From Alcanivoracaceae bacterium (lineage in GTDB: Bacteria > Pseudomonadota > Gammaproteobacteria > Pseudomonadales > Alcanivoracaceae): a DNA stretch of 64,000 nt. The stretch covers positions 191 to 64,190 of the forward strand of contig JARGOL010000002.1 of assembly GCA_029212745.1 (NCBI GenBank), given 5' to 3'. Positions 55,803 to 64,000 of the stretch are shown here, in pieces. Positions within the stretch are counted from its first letter, which is position 1. Each line of letters starts with the position of its first letter. A program made the position numbers and the translations under genes. A model generated the notes under the pieces. That model worked only from the letters and a program-made list of their open reading frames with translations. It was not told the origin of the DNA and ran no database searches.

Positions 55803-56896
55803 TGCAAGGCCCTGACGGCCCGCTGAAGGTCCTGTTTTTCATCCACGCGCTGGATGGGGGTGGTGCTGAAAGCCAGTTGCGTCATCTGAGTCGCGGACTT
55901 GTCGCCCGGGGGCACCAGGTCCATGTGGCGTTCTCGGACGGAGACAGGACGGCGCTGGAAGATGATGGCGTCATTCTGCACCAGCTCTCCGCTTCGTCCA
56001 ATTACGCTTTTCGCTCTCTCTGGGCTGTCTGCCGTCTTGTTCGCGATATCCGTCCAGATGTCGTGCAAAGCTGGACACTGAAGTATGACGTCATGGTGGG
56101 CCTGGTCAGGGTGATGTTTAGGTTCGTATGGGTACTGCGCGAATCAAACAACCTGTGCGGGCAGGCCGAGACGTTGAAATCCCGTCTTCGCATTGCCCTG
56201 GCCCGCAAGCGTGCCCATATCGTCGCAAACTCGGAAGGCGGCGCCCGCTACTGGCGTCAGGTGACCAGTGCAGACGTCGGGGTTATCAAAAACGGCTATG
56301 ACTTCACCTTTCTCGACCAGCTCCAGCGGGCGGATGAGGGCAGTGAGGCAGAGCGACACGCTGATGCAGGATTATGTTATTTGGGCAGGTTGTCAGGCCA
56401 CAAGCGTGTGGATGCCCTGATAAGCGCTTTTCTCCGTTTCTCTGCATCCGATGACTCCCTGCATCTTGATATCATCGGCGACGGCCCGGAACGTGGTTCG
56501 CTCGAAGCGCTGGCGCATGATGCTGGGGGGCAAATATGTTTTCACGGCTACCTGGCACAGAATCAGGCCCTCTCATTGGTCAGTGGTTCCTGTGCTTTGG
56601 TGTTGCTGAGCGATTACGAGGGCACGCCAAATGTAGTCCTCGAGGCCCAGTACCTGAAGGTGCCTGTCATTCTTTCCCGCAGCGAAAGCCATACCGGGTT
56701 TTTCCCGGCTGAGACGGCGATCTTTGTGTCTCCGGACGATCCCCGGGAGGTGTGTGAAGCTTTCTCCCGTGTCCGGGCGGGTGGCCCGGAGATTGACCGG
56801 ATGGTGGCGTCTGCCAGGCAGTTTGCCGAACAATGGTCGCTGGACAGGATGGTCGGGGCATACGAGTCTTTCTATAAGGCGCTACAGCACACCTGA
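55802..56896 (+). CDS. Glycosyltransferase family 4 (GT-B)
   Basis: 364 residues. N-terminal Gly-rich loop DGGGAESQLRHLSRGLVARGH and VVQSWTLKYDVM; C-terminal nucleotide-sugar domain with CYLGRLSGHKRVDALI, IIGDGPERGSLE and the E-x7-E motif in SDYEGTPNVVLEAQ. A retaining transferase acting at the cytoplasmic face on the lipid-linked repeat. Donor and acceptor cannot be told. Translationally coupled to the propeller-like gene. Confidence 0.9.
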   Translation: MQGPDGPLKVLFFIHALDGGGAESQLRHLSRGLVARGHQVHVAFSDGDRTALEDDGVILHQLSASSNYAFRSLWAVCRLVRDIRPDVVQSWTLKYDVMVGLVRVMFRFVWVLRESNNLCGQAETLKSRLRIALARKRAHIVANSEGGARYWRQVTSADVGVIKNGYDFTFLDQLQRADEGSEAERHADAGLCYLGRLSGHKRVDALISAFLRFSASDDSLHLDIIGDGPERGSLEALAHDAGGQICFHGYLAQNQALSLVSGSCALVLLSDYEGTPNVVLEAQYLKVPVILSRSESHTGFFPAETAIFVSPDDPREVCEAFSRVRAGGPEIDRMVASARQFAEQWSLDRMVGAYESFYKALQHT

Positions 56897-56931
56897 TTTT
56901 CCAGCTGGCGCATGTGCAAAGGGTATTCTCA

Positions 56932-58080
56932 ATGACAGATTTGCGGCTTGGCATTGACGCATCCAACATCACCATCGGTGGAGGCCTGACGCATCTGGTG
57001 GCGTTTCTTGAGGATGCCTTCAGCACGGGTCGCTACCGCAAAATCCTGCTTTGGAGCTCATCAGAAACGATCGCCAAGCTGCCGACGCCGCCTGCAGGCC
57101 TCGAGGTGGAGTACCGTAGTAACCCGGCCCTTAATGCAGGCATTATCAGCCGGGTACGCTGGACAACGCGCTTCCTTCATCACGAGGCTGACGGGCTTGT
57201 GGATGTTCTCTTTGTTCCCGGTGGTCTCTACCTTGGCCAATTCAGGCCTTTTGTCACGATGTGCCGAAACATGCTGCCGTTCGATGCCCTCGAGCGCGTG
57301 CGGTTTGGCTTTTTCTCCCGTGAGCACGTCAGGTTGTGCTTGCTGCGTATCTTCCAGGCGTTGACCTTCAAGCGTGCCGACCGCCTCATTTTCCTGTCGC
57401 AGTATGCACAGCGGGAGATATCCCGGCTGGTCAGGCTTGATGCCAGACGCCAGGTCATCGTCCCCCATGGTATTGCCGAGTCCTTCCGCGACGTCTGCGC
57501 GAATTACAACGGCGAACTGCGAGCTGATCACCTCCGTCTTGTCTATGTGTCTACGCTGATGCCATACAAGTACCAGCTTGAGGTGGTGGATGCTGTAGCG
57601 CATCTGGCGAAAAAGGGGATTGATGTTGAGCTTGACCTTATTGGCGGCGGTGATGCCACTTATATCACCAGGGTCCGCGAGCGCATCGGCGAAGCAGGCC
57701 TGACAGACCGCGTTCACCTTGTCGGCGCCGTCCCGCATGCCGAGGTGCCGGCATATTATCGGGCAGCCGATGCGGCTTTTTATGCCAGCGGCTGTGAGAA
57801 CTTTCCGAATATCCTGGTCGAGGCCATGGCCACCGGGTTGCCGGTGATCAGTTCGGACAGGGGGCCGATGCCCGATATCCTCGGCACCGATGCCCTTTAT
57901 TTTGATCCATCTGCACCGGAAAGCATTGCCGATGCGTTGCAACGCTTTGCGGAAATGGCACCCGCTGAGCGTCATGCCATGTCGGTCTCAGCGAGGCAAC
58001 TGGCTGAGGGTTATTCCTGGGCAAGCACATTCGAGGAAACAGCGCGGGTTATCTTTTCCTGCGTGGAGGGAACGGCGTAA
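56932..58080 (+). CDS. Glycosyltransferase family 4 (GT-B)
   Basis: 382 residues from ATG 56932 (AAGGG about 8 bp upstream; a GTG 18 bp earlier is weaker). Opens LGIDASNITIGGGLTHLVAFL. The C-terminal half has YVSTLMPYKYQLEVVDAV, LIGGGDATYITRVRERIGEAGL, VHLVGAVPHAEVPAYYRAADAAFYAS and the E-x7-E motif in CENFPNILVEAMATGLPVISS. A mannosyl- or rhamnosyl-type donor is common in this group, but this is not determinable here. Confidence 0.9.
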   Translation: MTDLRLGIDASNITIGGGLTHLVAFLEDAFSTGRYRKILLWSSSETIAKLPTPPAGLEVEYRSNPALNAGIISRVRWTTRFLHHEADGLVDVLFVPGGLYLGQFRPFVTMCRNMLPFDALERVRFGFFSREHVRLCLLRIFQALTFKRADRLIFLSQYAQREISRLVRLDARRQVIVPHGIAESFRDVCANYNGELRADHLRLVYVSTLMPYKYQLEVVDAVAHLAKKGIDVELDLIGGGDATYITRVRERIGEAGLTDRVHLVGAVPHAEVPAYYRAADAAFYASGCENFPNILVEAMATGLPVISSDRGPMPDILGTDALYFDPSAPESIADALQRFAEMAPAERHAMSVSARQLAEGYSWASTFEETARVIFSCVEGTA

Positions 58081-58132
58081 TGCCTGTTGCATTGTCACAG
58101 TCTGCGATGACTGATATCCCGGGATCGCACTG

Positions 58133-59476
58133 ATGGCAGCGTCCCGTTGGTCACAATTACTTTCCCGCGGCGCCCTGCGCGGCGGGTTGGCCCGCGCGCT
58201 GTCCGGTAACTTTATCATCCGCGTGGCGTTTACCCTGCTGGGTTTTGCCAACGCAATCTTGCTGGCGCGCTTGCTGGGTGTGGAGGGCTATGGCTTCTAT
58301 GCGGCGGTGGTCGCCATGCTTAACCTTCTCGTGATTCCGTCCCAATTTGGCTTTCCGGTTCTGGCAACCCGTGAAATTGCCCGGGCAGATACCGCACAGG
58401 ACATGTCCATGCTTCGGGGCGTCATGGGCGGGTCCTTCCGCCTTGTGCTGCTCTTTTCCATGGTGACCGTGACCCTGACCTGTCTGTCCCTGATTTATCT
58501 GCCGGTGCCGGAATCACTCCGGCGCCCGGAAGTGATCTGGCTGGTGGCGGCACTGGTACCGCTGGCAGCGGCAACGGCCCTCCTGGTCGCCTGGCTGCGC
58601 GGCATTGGCAATGTGGTGCTGGCCATGGTGCCGGAGCAGGTTGTCAAACCGCTCGGTCTGCTGACAGTGCTGTCCGCATTTTTCCTGCTTGGACGAAGTG
58701 GGGAGATAGATGCGCTTGATGCCTTGTCGTTTTACTTCCTGGCAACGATGGCGGCATTGCTGGTGGCTCTGTACCACTGTGCTCGCCGGCTCAGGCCACG
58801 AATCGCGGGCGCTCGCCCGCAAACATCCTATAAAGCCTGGCTGCTGGCCAGTGTGCCAATTGGCCTGTCAGGTGCATTGCAGATCATGAATGGGCAGGCA
58901 GACCTGCTGCTGCTGGGCGCCCTGGGTTCCCTGGAGGATGTGGGCATCTATCGCGTTGCCATTCAGCTGAGCCTGCTGGTGCTTTTCTTCAAGCAGGTGG
59001 TCAATTCGGTTCTTGCCCCGCGCTTTGCGAGTCTCTGGTCATCAAATGATCGCGCGAGCCTGCAGAGGCTGGTTCGCCGTTCCTCGCTACTGATGGTGTT
59101 CAGCGCGCTGCCCATTCTCCTGTTTTTTCTTGTTCTGGGTGAATGGGCCATTTCTCTCGCATTCGGCGCCGACTTTGCCGGCGCTTATGATGTGCTCCTG
59201 ATCCTGCTGGCCGGTCAACTGGTAAATGTGGGCGCGGGCTCTGTCGGCCTGTTGTTGAACATGACAGGTCACAGCCGTGATGTGCTACGGGCCGTCTTTT
59301 TTGGTTCTGCCTTCCTGGTGATTGGCTGTCTGCTGCTGGTGCCGGAATACGGCGCGGCGGGTGCCGCAGTGGCCAACGCAGTGTCAGTGACAACATGGAA
59401 CCTGATCATGTTTGCCAGCGTGCGCGTGCGTCTGGGCATCAGCCCCAGCATCCTCTGGCCGGCACAGCGGGTCTGA
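58133..59476 (+). CDS. Wzx-like polysaccharide flippase (MOP superfamily)
   Basis: 447 residues and about 12 predicted membrane helices spread over the whole chain, beginning with FIIRVAFTLLGFANAILLARLLGVEGYGFYA, the usual start of O-antigen/EPS flippases. It would move undecaprenyl-linked repeat units across the inner membrane. No Wzy polymerase is visible inside the window; it may lie beyond 64000. The 52-bp gap before it has no other feature. Confidence 0.88.
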   Translation: MAASRWSQLLSRGALRGGLARALSGNFIIRVAFTLLGFANAILLARLLGVEGYGFYAAVVAMLNLLVIPSQFGFPVLATREIARADTAQDMSMLRGVMGGSFRLVLLFSMVTVTLTCLSLIYLPVPESLRRPEVIWLVAALVPLAAATALLVAWLRGIGNVVLAMVPEQVVKPLGLLTVLSAFFLLGRSGEIDALDALSFYFLATMAALLVALYHCARRLRPRIAGARPQTSYKAWLLASVPIGLSGALQIMNGQADLLLLGALGSLEDVGIYRVAIQLSLLVLFFKQVVNSVLAPRFASLWSSNDRASLQRLVRRSSLLMVFSALPILLFFLVLGEWAISLAFGADFAGAYDVLLILLAGQLVNVGAGSVGLLLNMTGHSRDVLRAVFFGSAFLVIGCLLLVPEYGAAGAAVANAVSVTTWNLIMFASVRVRLGISPSILWPAQRV

Positions 59477-59479
59477 GGT

Positions 59480-60250
59480 TCAGGGCTTCTTGCCGTGCTG
59501 TGCCTGGCTGATGGCCAGAAGGCGGTCGTAGATTTCGTACTCACTGGCCAGTACCTGGCGCAGCTTTTCCAGCTGCGCGGCGGACATGTCTGACAGGGTG
59601 CTGCCGGCACCTTTGCTGGCGCTGTGCTTGACCTCGTAGGCAGCAAGGGCCTTGTCGACATCCGCTGACAGGGGGGAGAGCAGGCCTTCCAGGAACTCCC
59701 GGGTGTCGGACAGCTGGGTGATATCACGTACGCAATAGATCCTGTCTGCAATGTCATCAATATAGTCGGGGGAGCCGAAATGGTAGGCGTAGCCTCGGCG
59801 CAGGTGGGAAATGGCGCCAAGGGCATAATTGACGGCAGAAATGTCGAATGGCTGGTCAGACAGGCAGGACTGGATGAAGCTGTCACTGCTCCGGAAGAGT
59901 GAAAAAGCAGCTGCTTCCGAATCAGTCCAGGGCGAATTGTTCCTCGGCCTGCCCTGGCGTAACCGGCTGTTGAAGCCGGATATAATGCGCTCGAGCGGGT
60001 CACGGATGACAAAGGCCAGCTTCATGTCAGGATGGCGGCGAAGAATGTCCTGGCAGCGCCAGTCATGGCCGAACATCATCGGCGTCTTCTCTCCGGCGGC
60101 ATTGAGAGCCAGGAACATGTCAGTGGTGGATGAGCCGCCGGCCTTGCCGATGTGCAGGTAGCCATGGGAGGGCTCGCCGAAAGGAAGCTTTGGCTTCAGT
60201 CGGTAGTAGTGGAGGGCCTCTTTGACCCACTGTTTGATGCTCTCTTTCAT
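59480..60250 (-). CDS. Sulfotransferase family protein
   Basis: 256 residues from ATG 60250 (longer readings add low-complexity, Arg/Pro-rich sequence and lack an SD). 5'-PAPS loop HIGKAGGSS (33-41), 3'-phosphate site VIRDPLERIISGFNS with Arg83 and Ser91, both standard for the HNK1/sulfotransferase-2 group. It would transfer sulfate from PAPS, probably to a sugar hydroxyl. It is the only minus-strand gene in the locus, tail-to-tail with the flippase gene after 3 bp. A sulfated surface polysaccharide would suit a marine bacterium. Confidence 0.85.
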   Translation of the reverse strand: MKESIKQWVKEALHYYRLKPKLPFGEPSHGYLHIGKAGGSSTTDMFLALNAAGEKTPMMFGHDWRCQDILRRHPDMKLAFVIRDPLERIISGFNSRLRQGRPRNNSPWTDSEAAAFSLFRSSDSFIQSCLSDQPFDISAVNYALGAISHLRRGYAYHFGSPDYIDDIADRIYCVRDITQLSDTREFLEGLLSPLSADVDKALAAYEVKHSASKGAGSTLSDMSAAQLEKLRQVLASEYEIYDRLLAISQAQHGKKP

Positions 60251-60446
60251 GGCGTGTCTGTGTGTTCCTGCGCTTGTTCCGCGTTGGGGGCTGTGAGAAG
60301 GCCGGCGAGGCCGCCTGGTGTGGCTCATGCCGTATTGCGTGTGAGGCGCGCGGCCCCTGCCTGGGGCGGGCCAGCCCCTGAATCTGTGCGGCTGCGGCCA
60401 TGCCAGACGTGGTGGCAGCTGCCCCCGGACTCGCCCTGCCACTGGT

Positions 60447-60464
60447 GCAAATGATATCATTTGC
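60447..60464. promoter_or_regulatory. 18-bp perfect palindrome in the divergent intergenic region
   Basis: GCAAATGATATCATTTGC is a perfect 18-bp dyad in the 303-bp gap between the divergent sulfotransferase (60250) and wbjB-type gene (60554). Perfect symmetry over 18 bp is unlikely by chance and suggests a dimeric repressor or activator site. The AATGATATCATT core resembles operators of Fur-family regulators. Its outer arms GCAAA/TTTGC also resemble the bfd box. Regulator not identified. Nothing else is seen in the gap. Confidence 0.5.
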
Positions 60465-60553
60465 GCCGGCCGCAAGGCCATTATTTGCCGGTGTTGCCGT
60501 CTGGCTCACTCCGGCTTTGCCTGAGCTGCTGAGTTGCGTATCACGGAGTCTGA

Positions 60554-61570
60554 ATGGATATATCCGATAAGGTTGTACTGGTGACCGGGGGTACTGGTTC
60601 GTTTGGCAAGACCATGGTCAGGCGCTTGCTGGACCAGGGCTGCCAGGAGGTCCGCATTCTCAGCAGGGATGAAGCCAAGCAGGAAGAGATGCGTATTGCC
60701 TTCCAGCGCCAGGAGCTTCGCTTCCATATCGGCGATGTACGTGATGCGGCGGCGGTAAGCAAGGTCATGCAGGGCGTTGACCTGGTCTTTCATGCTGCCG
60801 CCCTCAAGCAGGTGCCGTCCTGTGAATTCTTCCCCATGGAAGCGGTCAAGACCAATGTGATTGGTTCCCAGAATGTCATTGATGCAGCGGCTGCAGCGGG
60901 TGTGCACAGTGTCGTATGCCTGAGTACTGACAAGGCGGTGATGCCGATCAATGCCATGGGCATGACCAAGGCTCTGATGGAGAAGGTGGCGCAGGCGTCC
61001 AGTCGGCAACTGCGCGCGGACCAGACCACCGTCAGCTGCGTGCGTTACGGCAACGTCATGTGTTCCCGCGGCTCAGTGATCCCCCTGTTCATGAAGCAGA
61101 TCGCCGAAGGAAAGCCGCTGACGATTACCGACCCACGCATGACCCGCTTCATGCTGTCGCTCCAGGATGCCATCGACCTGGTGGGTTTCGCCTTCGAAAA
61201 TGCGAACCAGGGTGACATATTCATTCGCAAGGCCCCGGCCTGCACCGTGGAGCAGCTTGCCCAGGCGTTGCTGGAGTTGTTTGAGGCGGACAACGGTACC
61301 CAGGTGATTGGCATGCGTCATGGTGAAAAGCTGTACGAGACGCTGGCCAGCGCCGAAGAACTGCGCCGGTCCGAAGACATGGGCGACTACTACCGTGTCC
61401 AGTTTGATGACCGTGACCTGAACTACAACAAGTACTTCACCGAGGGCGACCCGGAAGAGGCCGATACGCCGGACTATCATTCCCACAACACGCGCCAGCT
61501 CGACATGGACGAGCTGAAGGCGTTGTTGATGTCCCTGCCGGAAGTGACCGACGCCCTGGCGCGGAGGTAG
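60554..61570 (+). CDS. wbjB: UDP-GlcNAc 4,6-dehydratase / 5-epimerase (WbjB/CapE/FnlA type)
   Basis: 338 residues from ATG 60554 (CGGAG upstream). NAD motif VTGGTGSFGKTMVRRL; FHAAALKQVPSCEFFPMEAVKTNV and CLSTDKAVMPINAMGMTKALMEK are diagnostic for this group of polysaccharide dehydratases, with a Met in place of the usual SDR Tyr (MGMTK). It performs the first step of UDP-N-acetyl-L-fucosamine synthesis. The next two genes encode the following steps, so the assignment over the FlaA1/PglF alternatives is supported. Confidence 0.93.
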   Translation: MDISDKVVLVTGGTGSFGKTMVRRLLDQGCQEVRILSRDEAKQEEMRIAFQRQELRFHIGDVRDAAAVSKVMQGVDLVFHAAALKQVPSCEFFPMEAVKTNVIGSQNVIDAAAAAGVHSVVCLSTDKAVMPINAMGMTKALMEKVAQASSRQLRADQTTVSCVRYGNVMCSRGSVIPLFMKQIAEGKPLTITDPRMTRFMLSLQDAIDLVGFAFENANQGDIFIRKAPACTVEQLAQALLELFEADNGTQVIGMRHGEKLYETLASAEELRRSEDMGDYYRVQFDDRDLNYNKYFTEGDPEEADTPDYHSHNTRQLDMDELKALLMSLPEVTDALARR

Positions 61571-61573
61571 CGG

Positions 61574-62686
61574 ATGAAGATCGCGATAACCGGCGCCCAT
61601 GGCTTCCTCGGCTGGCATGCCCGCTGCCGTTTGCTGGTGGAATACCCGGATGCAGAGGTGGTGGCGCTGGGGCGTGATGCCTTCTTCAGCGCCAAAGCCC
61701 TGCAGCAGGGCCTGTCCGGTGCCGACCTGGTCCTGCATTTTGCCGGCATCAATCGCGCCGATGACAAGGCGCTGGAGGACGGCAACCAGGCGCTGGCCGA
61801 TACGCTGGTGAAGGCGCTGCAGGCTGCAGGCAGTCGTGCCCATGTCATCTATGCCAACAGTGTGCAGTGTGAACGCGACATTCCCTACGGCCGCGGAAAG
61901 CAGGGTGCCCACCGCATTCTGCTGGCGCACGCTGATGACACCGGGACAGCCTATTCCAACCTGGTATTACCACACCTTTTTGGCGAGTGCGGCAAACCCA
62001 ATTACAACGCTGCCGTGTTCACTTTCTGCCAGCAGCTGGTGGACGGGAAAGAGTTACAGGTCAATCCCGATGGTCGCCTGGAGCTGCTCCATGCCCAGCA
62101 GGTAATGGACCTGGCGCTGGATGCCTTTCGCGCCGGCCGTACCGGCACCCTGCGTCCGTCCGGCACAGACATATCCGTGCCGGCGGTGGCAGAGCGGCTG
62201 ACCCGCCTGTACCAGAGTTATACCGGCGGTATCATTCCGGACCTGCGTGACAGCCTGGACCTGCAGCTTTTCAACATGCTCCGTACCTTCCTGTTTCCGG
62301 CGCACTATCCGGTGGCGCTGGAACTGAAAACCGATGAGCGTGGCTCGCTGTTCGAATCGGTAAAGACAGACCATGGTGGCCAGGCGTTTCTGTCCACCAC
62401 GCATCCCGGGATTACCCGGGGCAACCATTATCATTTCCACAAGGTCGAGCGTTTCCTGGTGATCCGCGGCAATGCGGTGATCCGCATACGGCGTCTGTTC
62501 AGCGACCAGGTGCACGAGTTCCATGTATCCGGCGATGAGCCGGTTTACGTGGATATGCCGCCATTGCACACGCACAATATCGAAAACACCGGCACAGAAG
62601 AGCTGATGACGCTGTTCTGGAGTCACGAGATCTTTGATCCGCAGGCGCCGGACACCTATTTCCAGCCGGTGGAAACACAGGGGTAG
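61574..62686 (+). CDS. wbjC: UDP-sugar reductase/epimerase (WbjC/CapF/FnlB type)
   Basis: 370 residues. An N-terminal SDR domain (about 1-245, ITGAHGFLGWHARCRL, FAGINRADD) is fused to a C-terminal cupin (about 250-368) with the metal-binding HPGITRGNHYHFHKVERFLVIRGN and PPLHTHNIENTG blocks. This SDR-cupin fusion is unique to CapF-like enzymes: the cupin epimerises at C3 and the SDR reduces C4 in UDP-L-FucNAc synthesis. Starts 3 bp after wbjB. Confidence 0.94.
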   Translation: MKIAITGAHGFLGWHARCRLLVEYPDAEVVALGRDAFFSAKALQQGLSGADLVLHFAGINRADDKALEDGNQALADTLVKALQAAGSRAHVIYANSVQCERDIPYGRGKQGAHRILLAHADDTGTAYSNLVLPHLFGECGKPNYNAAVFTFCQQLVDGKELQVNPDGRLELLHAQQVMDLALDAFRAGRTGTLRPSGTDISVPAVAERLTRLYQSYTGGIIPDLRDSLDLQLFNMLRTFLFPAHYPVALELKTDERGSLFESVKTDHGGQAFLSTTHPGITRGNHYHFHKVERFLVIRGNAVIRIRRLFSDQVHEFHVSGDEPVYVDMPPLHTHNIENTGTEELMTLFWSHEIFDPQAPDTYFQPVETQG

Positions 62687-62690
62687 CACC

Positions 62691-63833
62691 ATGAAGGTAA
62701 TGACCATTCTCGGGACCCGCCCCGAAATCATCCGACTGGCCCGGGTCATGGCCATGCTGGACGAGGTGGTGGAACACCGCATCGTGCATACCGGGCAGAA
62801 TTACGATTTCGAGCTCAATGATATCTTTTTTGAAGAGCTGGGCGTGCGCAAGCCGGACCACTTTCTCAATGTCGACACCTCCTCCCTGGGGCGTTGCCTG
62901 GGGGAAATCCTGATCAAGACCGAGCAGGTATTGCTGGAAGAGAAGCCGGACGCCGTACTGGTGCTTGGCGATACCAACAGCGCCATTGCCACCATCATGG
63001 CAAAGCGCATGAAGATACCGACTTACCATATGGAAGCCGGTAATCGCTCCTTTGATGCCAATGTCCCCGAGGAAATCAATCGCAAGCTGGTGGACCATTG
63101 TGCCGACTTTAACCTGGTGTACACCGAGCATGCCCGTCGGCACCTGCTGTCCGAGGGACTGCCGCACCGGTTTATCTATCTCACCGGCTCACCCATGCGC
63201 GAAGTGCTTGATCATGCCGCGCCGGCCATCGCCGAATCGGACGTGCTGACGCGGCTGGGGCTGACGCCTGGCGGCTACTTCATCGTCAGCGTCCATCGCG
63301 AAGAGAACGTGGACAGTGCCGACAACCTGCGCCGCGTGGTGGCGTGCCTTGAGCGCCTGAATGCGGCCTTCGGCCTGCCGGTGGTGGTGTCCACCCATCC
63401 CCGCACCCGCAGCCGCCTCAACAGCCTCGGGCTGGGCGATGACTCCGACGCCATCCGGTTCCTCAAGCCGTTCGGGTTCAAGGACTACAATCGCCTGCAG
63501 CGCGATGCGTTCTGCGCCGTATCCGACAGTGGCACCATCAGTGAAGAGTCCGCCATTCTCGGCTTTCCGGCGGTGACCTTGCGTAATTCACTGGAACGGC
63601 CGGAAGCACTGGACGCCGGCTCCATCATTCTTACCGGTCTTGATGCGGATGTGCTGGAAGCCAGTGTGCGTCTGGCGCGGCAGCGTTTCAGCACAGATGC
63701 CGAGCGCGAAATTCCGGAGGAATACCGGGTTGGCAACACCGCCGAGCGTGTGGTCAAACTGATCCTCGGCACGGCCGGTCTTGCCAACCGCTGGCGTAAC
63801 CTGGACGCGTTCAGCCGCTATGACTGGCGCTGA
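62691..63833 (+). CDS. wbjD: UDP-N-acetylglucosamine 2-epimerase family (WbjD/CapG/FnlC type)
   Basis: 380 residues from ATG 62691, 4 bp after wbjC. GTRPEIIRLARVM, LGDTNSAIA, HMEAGNRSFDANVPEEINRKLVDH and the catalytic/UDP-binding SVHREENVDS and SDSGTISEES are those of the non-hydrolysing 2-epimerases; the N-R-S-F-D-A variant marks the FucNAc branch. It completes UDP-N-acetyl-L-fucosamine. Overlaps the next gene by 14 bp. Confidence 0.94.
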   Translation: MKVMTILGTRPEIIRLARVMAMLDEVVEHRIVHTGQNYDFELNDIFFEELGVRKPDHFLNVDTSSLGRCLGEILIKTEQVLLEEKPDAVLVLGDTNSAIATIMAKRMKIPTYHMEAGNRSFDANVPEEINRKLVDHCADFNLVYTEHARRHLLSEGLPHRFIYLTGSPMREVLDHAAPAIAESDVLTRLGLTPGGYFIVSVHREENVDSADNLRRVVACLERLNAAFGLPVVVSTHPRTRSRLNSLGLGDDSDAIRFLKPFGFKDYNRLQRDAFCAVSDSGTISEESAILGFPAVTLRNSLERPEALDAGSIILTGLDADVLEASVRLARQRFSTDAEREIPEEYRVGNTAERVVKLILGTAGLANRWRNLDAFSRYDWR

Positions 63834-64000
63834 AAAACGCGCAGGCCGTCGTATCCTGGTGCTGAGTCAGTACTTCTGGCCAGAGCAGATGCGCATCAAC
63901 GACTTTGTCGCGGCCATGCAGGCACGTGGGCATCAGGTGACCGTGCTCACCGGCCTGCCCAACTACCCGCAGGGCGTTGTGGATCCGGCATTCAAGGCCG
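63820..64000 (+). CDS. wbuB: Glycosyltransferase, WbuB-like, 5' part only
   Basis: The window ends after about 60 residues. ILVLSQYFWPEQMRINDF, ARGHQVTVLTGLPNYPQG is the characteristic N-terminus of WbuB-type GT4 enzymes, which transfer L-FucNAc and follow wbjBCD (fnlABC) in O-antigen and capsule loci. The start ATG 63820 lies inside wbjD, which suggests translational coupling. The rest of the gene lies to the right. Confidence 0.85.
   Translation, partial: MTGAEKRAGRRILVLSQYFWPEQMRINDFVAAMQARGHQVTVLTGLPNYPQGVVDPAFKA

Noticed and set aside
60251-60480. Extending the sulfotransferase N-terminus to 60481
   Set aside because: The added 77 residues are Arg/Pro-rich low complexity, without an SD, and would swallow the intergenic palindrome.

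Overview
The window reads as a chromosome segment of a high-G+C gammaproteobacterium. The gene order yciK-mupP-ubiG-mtaD | gyrA-serC-pheA-hisC-tyrA/aroA-cmk-rpsA-ihfB-lapA-lapB-pyrF followed by a surface-polysaccharide locus is the order I know from Pseudomonas and relatives, where the O-antigen locus sits beside ihfB. bfd/bfr, SRP RNA-dnaX-ybaB-recR and rnd-ycgL-ycgN also fit the Pseudomonadales/Oceanospirillales grade. An Alcanivorax-, Marinobacter- or Halomonas-like organism is plausible, but this is inference from gene content only. I see no transposase, phage gene, integrase or CRISPR array.

Layout. 1-250: a repeated palindrome-rich element beside what looks like a tRNA-Ser 3' end. 253-5544: membrane proteins, an unknown protein, a PEP-CTERM surface protein behind a sigma-54-type promoter, and a deacetylase/FAD-oxidoreductase pair. 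5616-6830: bfd-bfr behind a Fur-like box, then tRNA-Arg(ACG) preceded by a partial copy of itself and another small palindromic element. 7062-11320: small membrane protein, GAPDH-family enzyme, and a PAS-GGDEF-EAL protein with a structured leader. 11389-15548: SRP RNA, dnaX with a complete programmed-frameshift signal, ybaB, recR, acyl-CoA dehydrogenase. 15595-30760: the most unusual part, a TRAP-like transport region. It holds one fused-looking TRAP permease, a TatT-like lipoprotein, five paralogous putative solute-binding proteins (three in tandem with an extra N-terminal domain), a 56-residue membrane protein, a PilZ protein and a UbiB/ABC1-family kinase. The gpmA gene and the rnd-ycgL-ycgN-HIT operon lie inside it. 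30900-48261: conserved housekeeping block. 48441-64000: polysaccharide locus, running off the right edge.

How the genes work together. In the polysaccharide locus Pgi, GalU, Ugd and a UDP-glucuronate 4-epimerase feed UDP-Glc, UDP-GlcA and UDP-GalA. WbjB/C/D-type enzymes make UDP-N-acetyl-L-fucosamine. Two GT4 glycosyltransferases, a WbuB-type transferase (cut by the edge) and a Wzx-like flippase assemble and export the repeat unit. An inverted sulfotransferase may sulfate it. A catalytically dead-looking UDP-glucose dehydrogenase paralogue is embedded between galU and pgi.

The strongest leads are: (1) dnaX, where the zero frame stops directly on an A-AAA-AAG slippery heptamer flanked by an SD-like sequence and a strong stem-loop, so that full-length tau would need a -1 shift, the reverse of the E. 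coli arrangement; (2) the five-receptor TRAP-like region; (3) the Ugd-like pseudoenzyme; (4) the sigma-54-type promoter in front of the PEP-CTERM gene; and (5) the tRNA-associated mosaic repeats.
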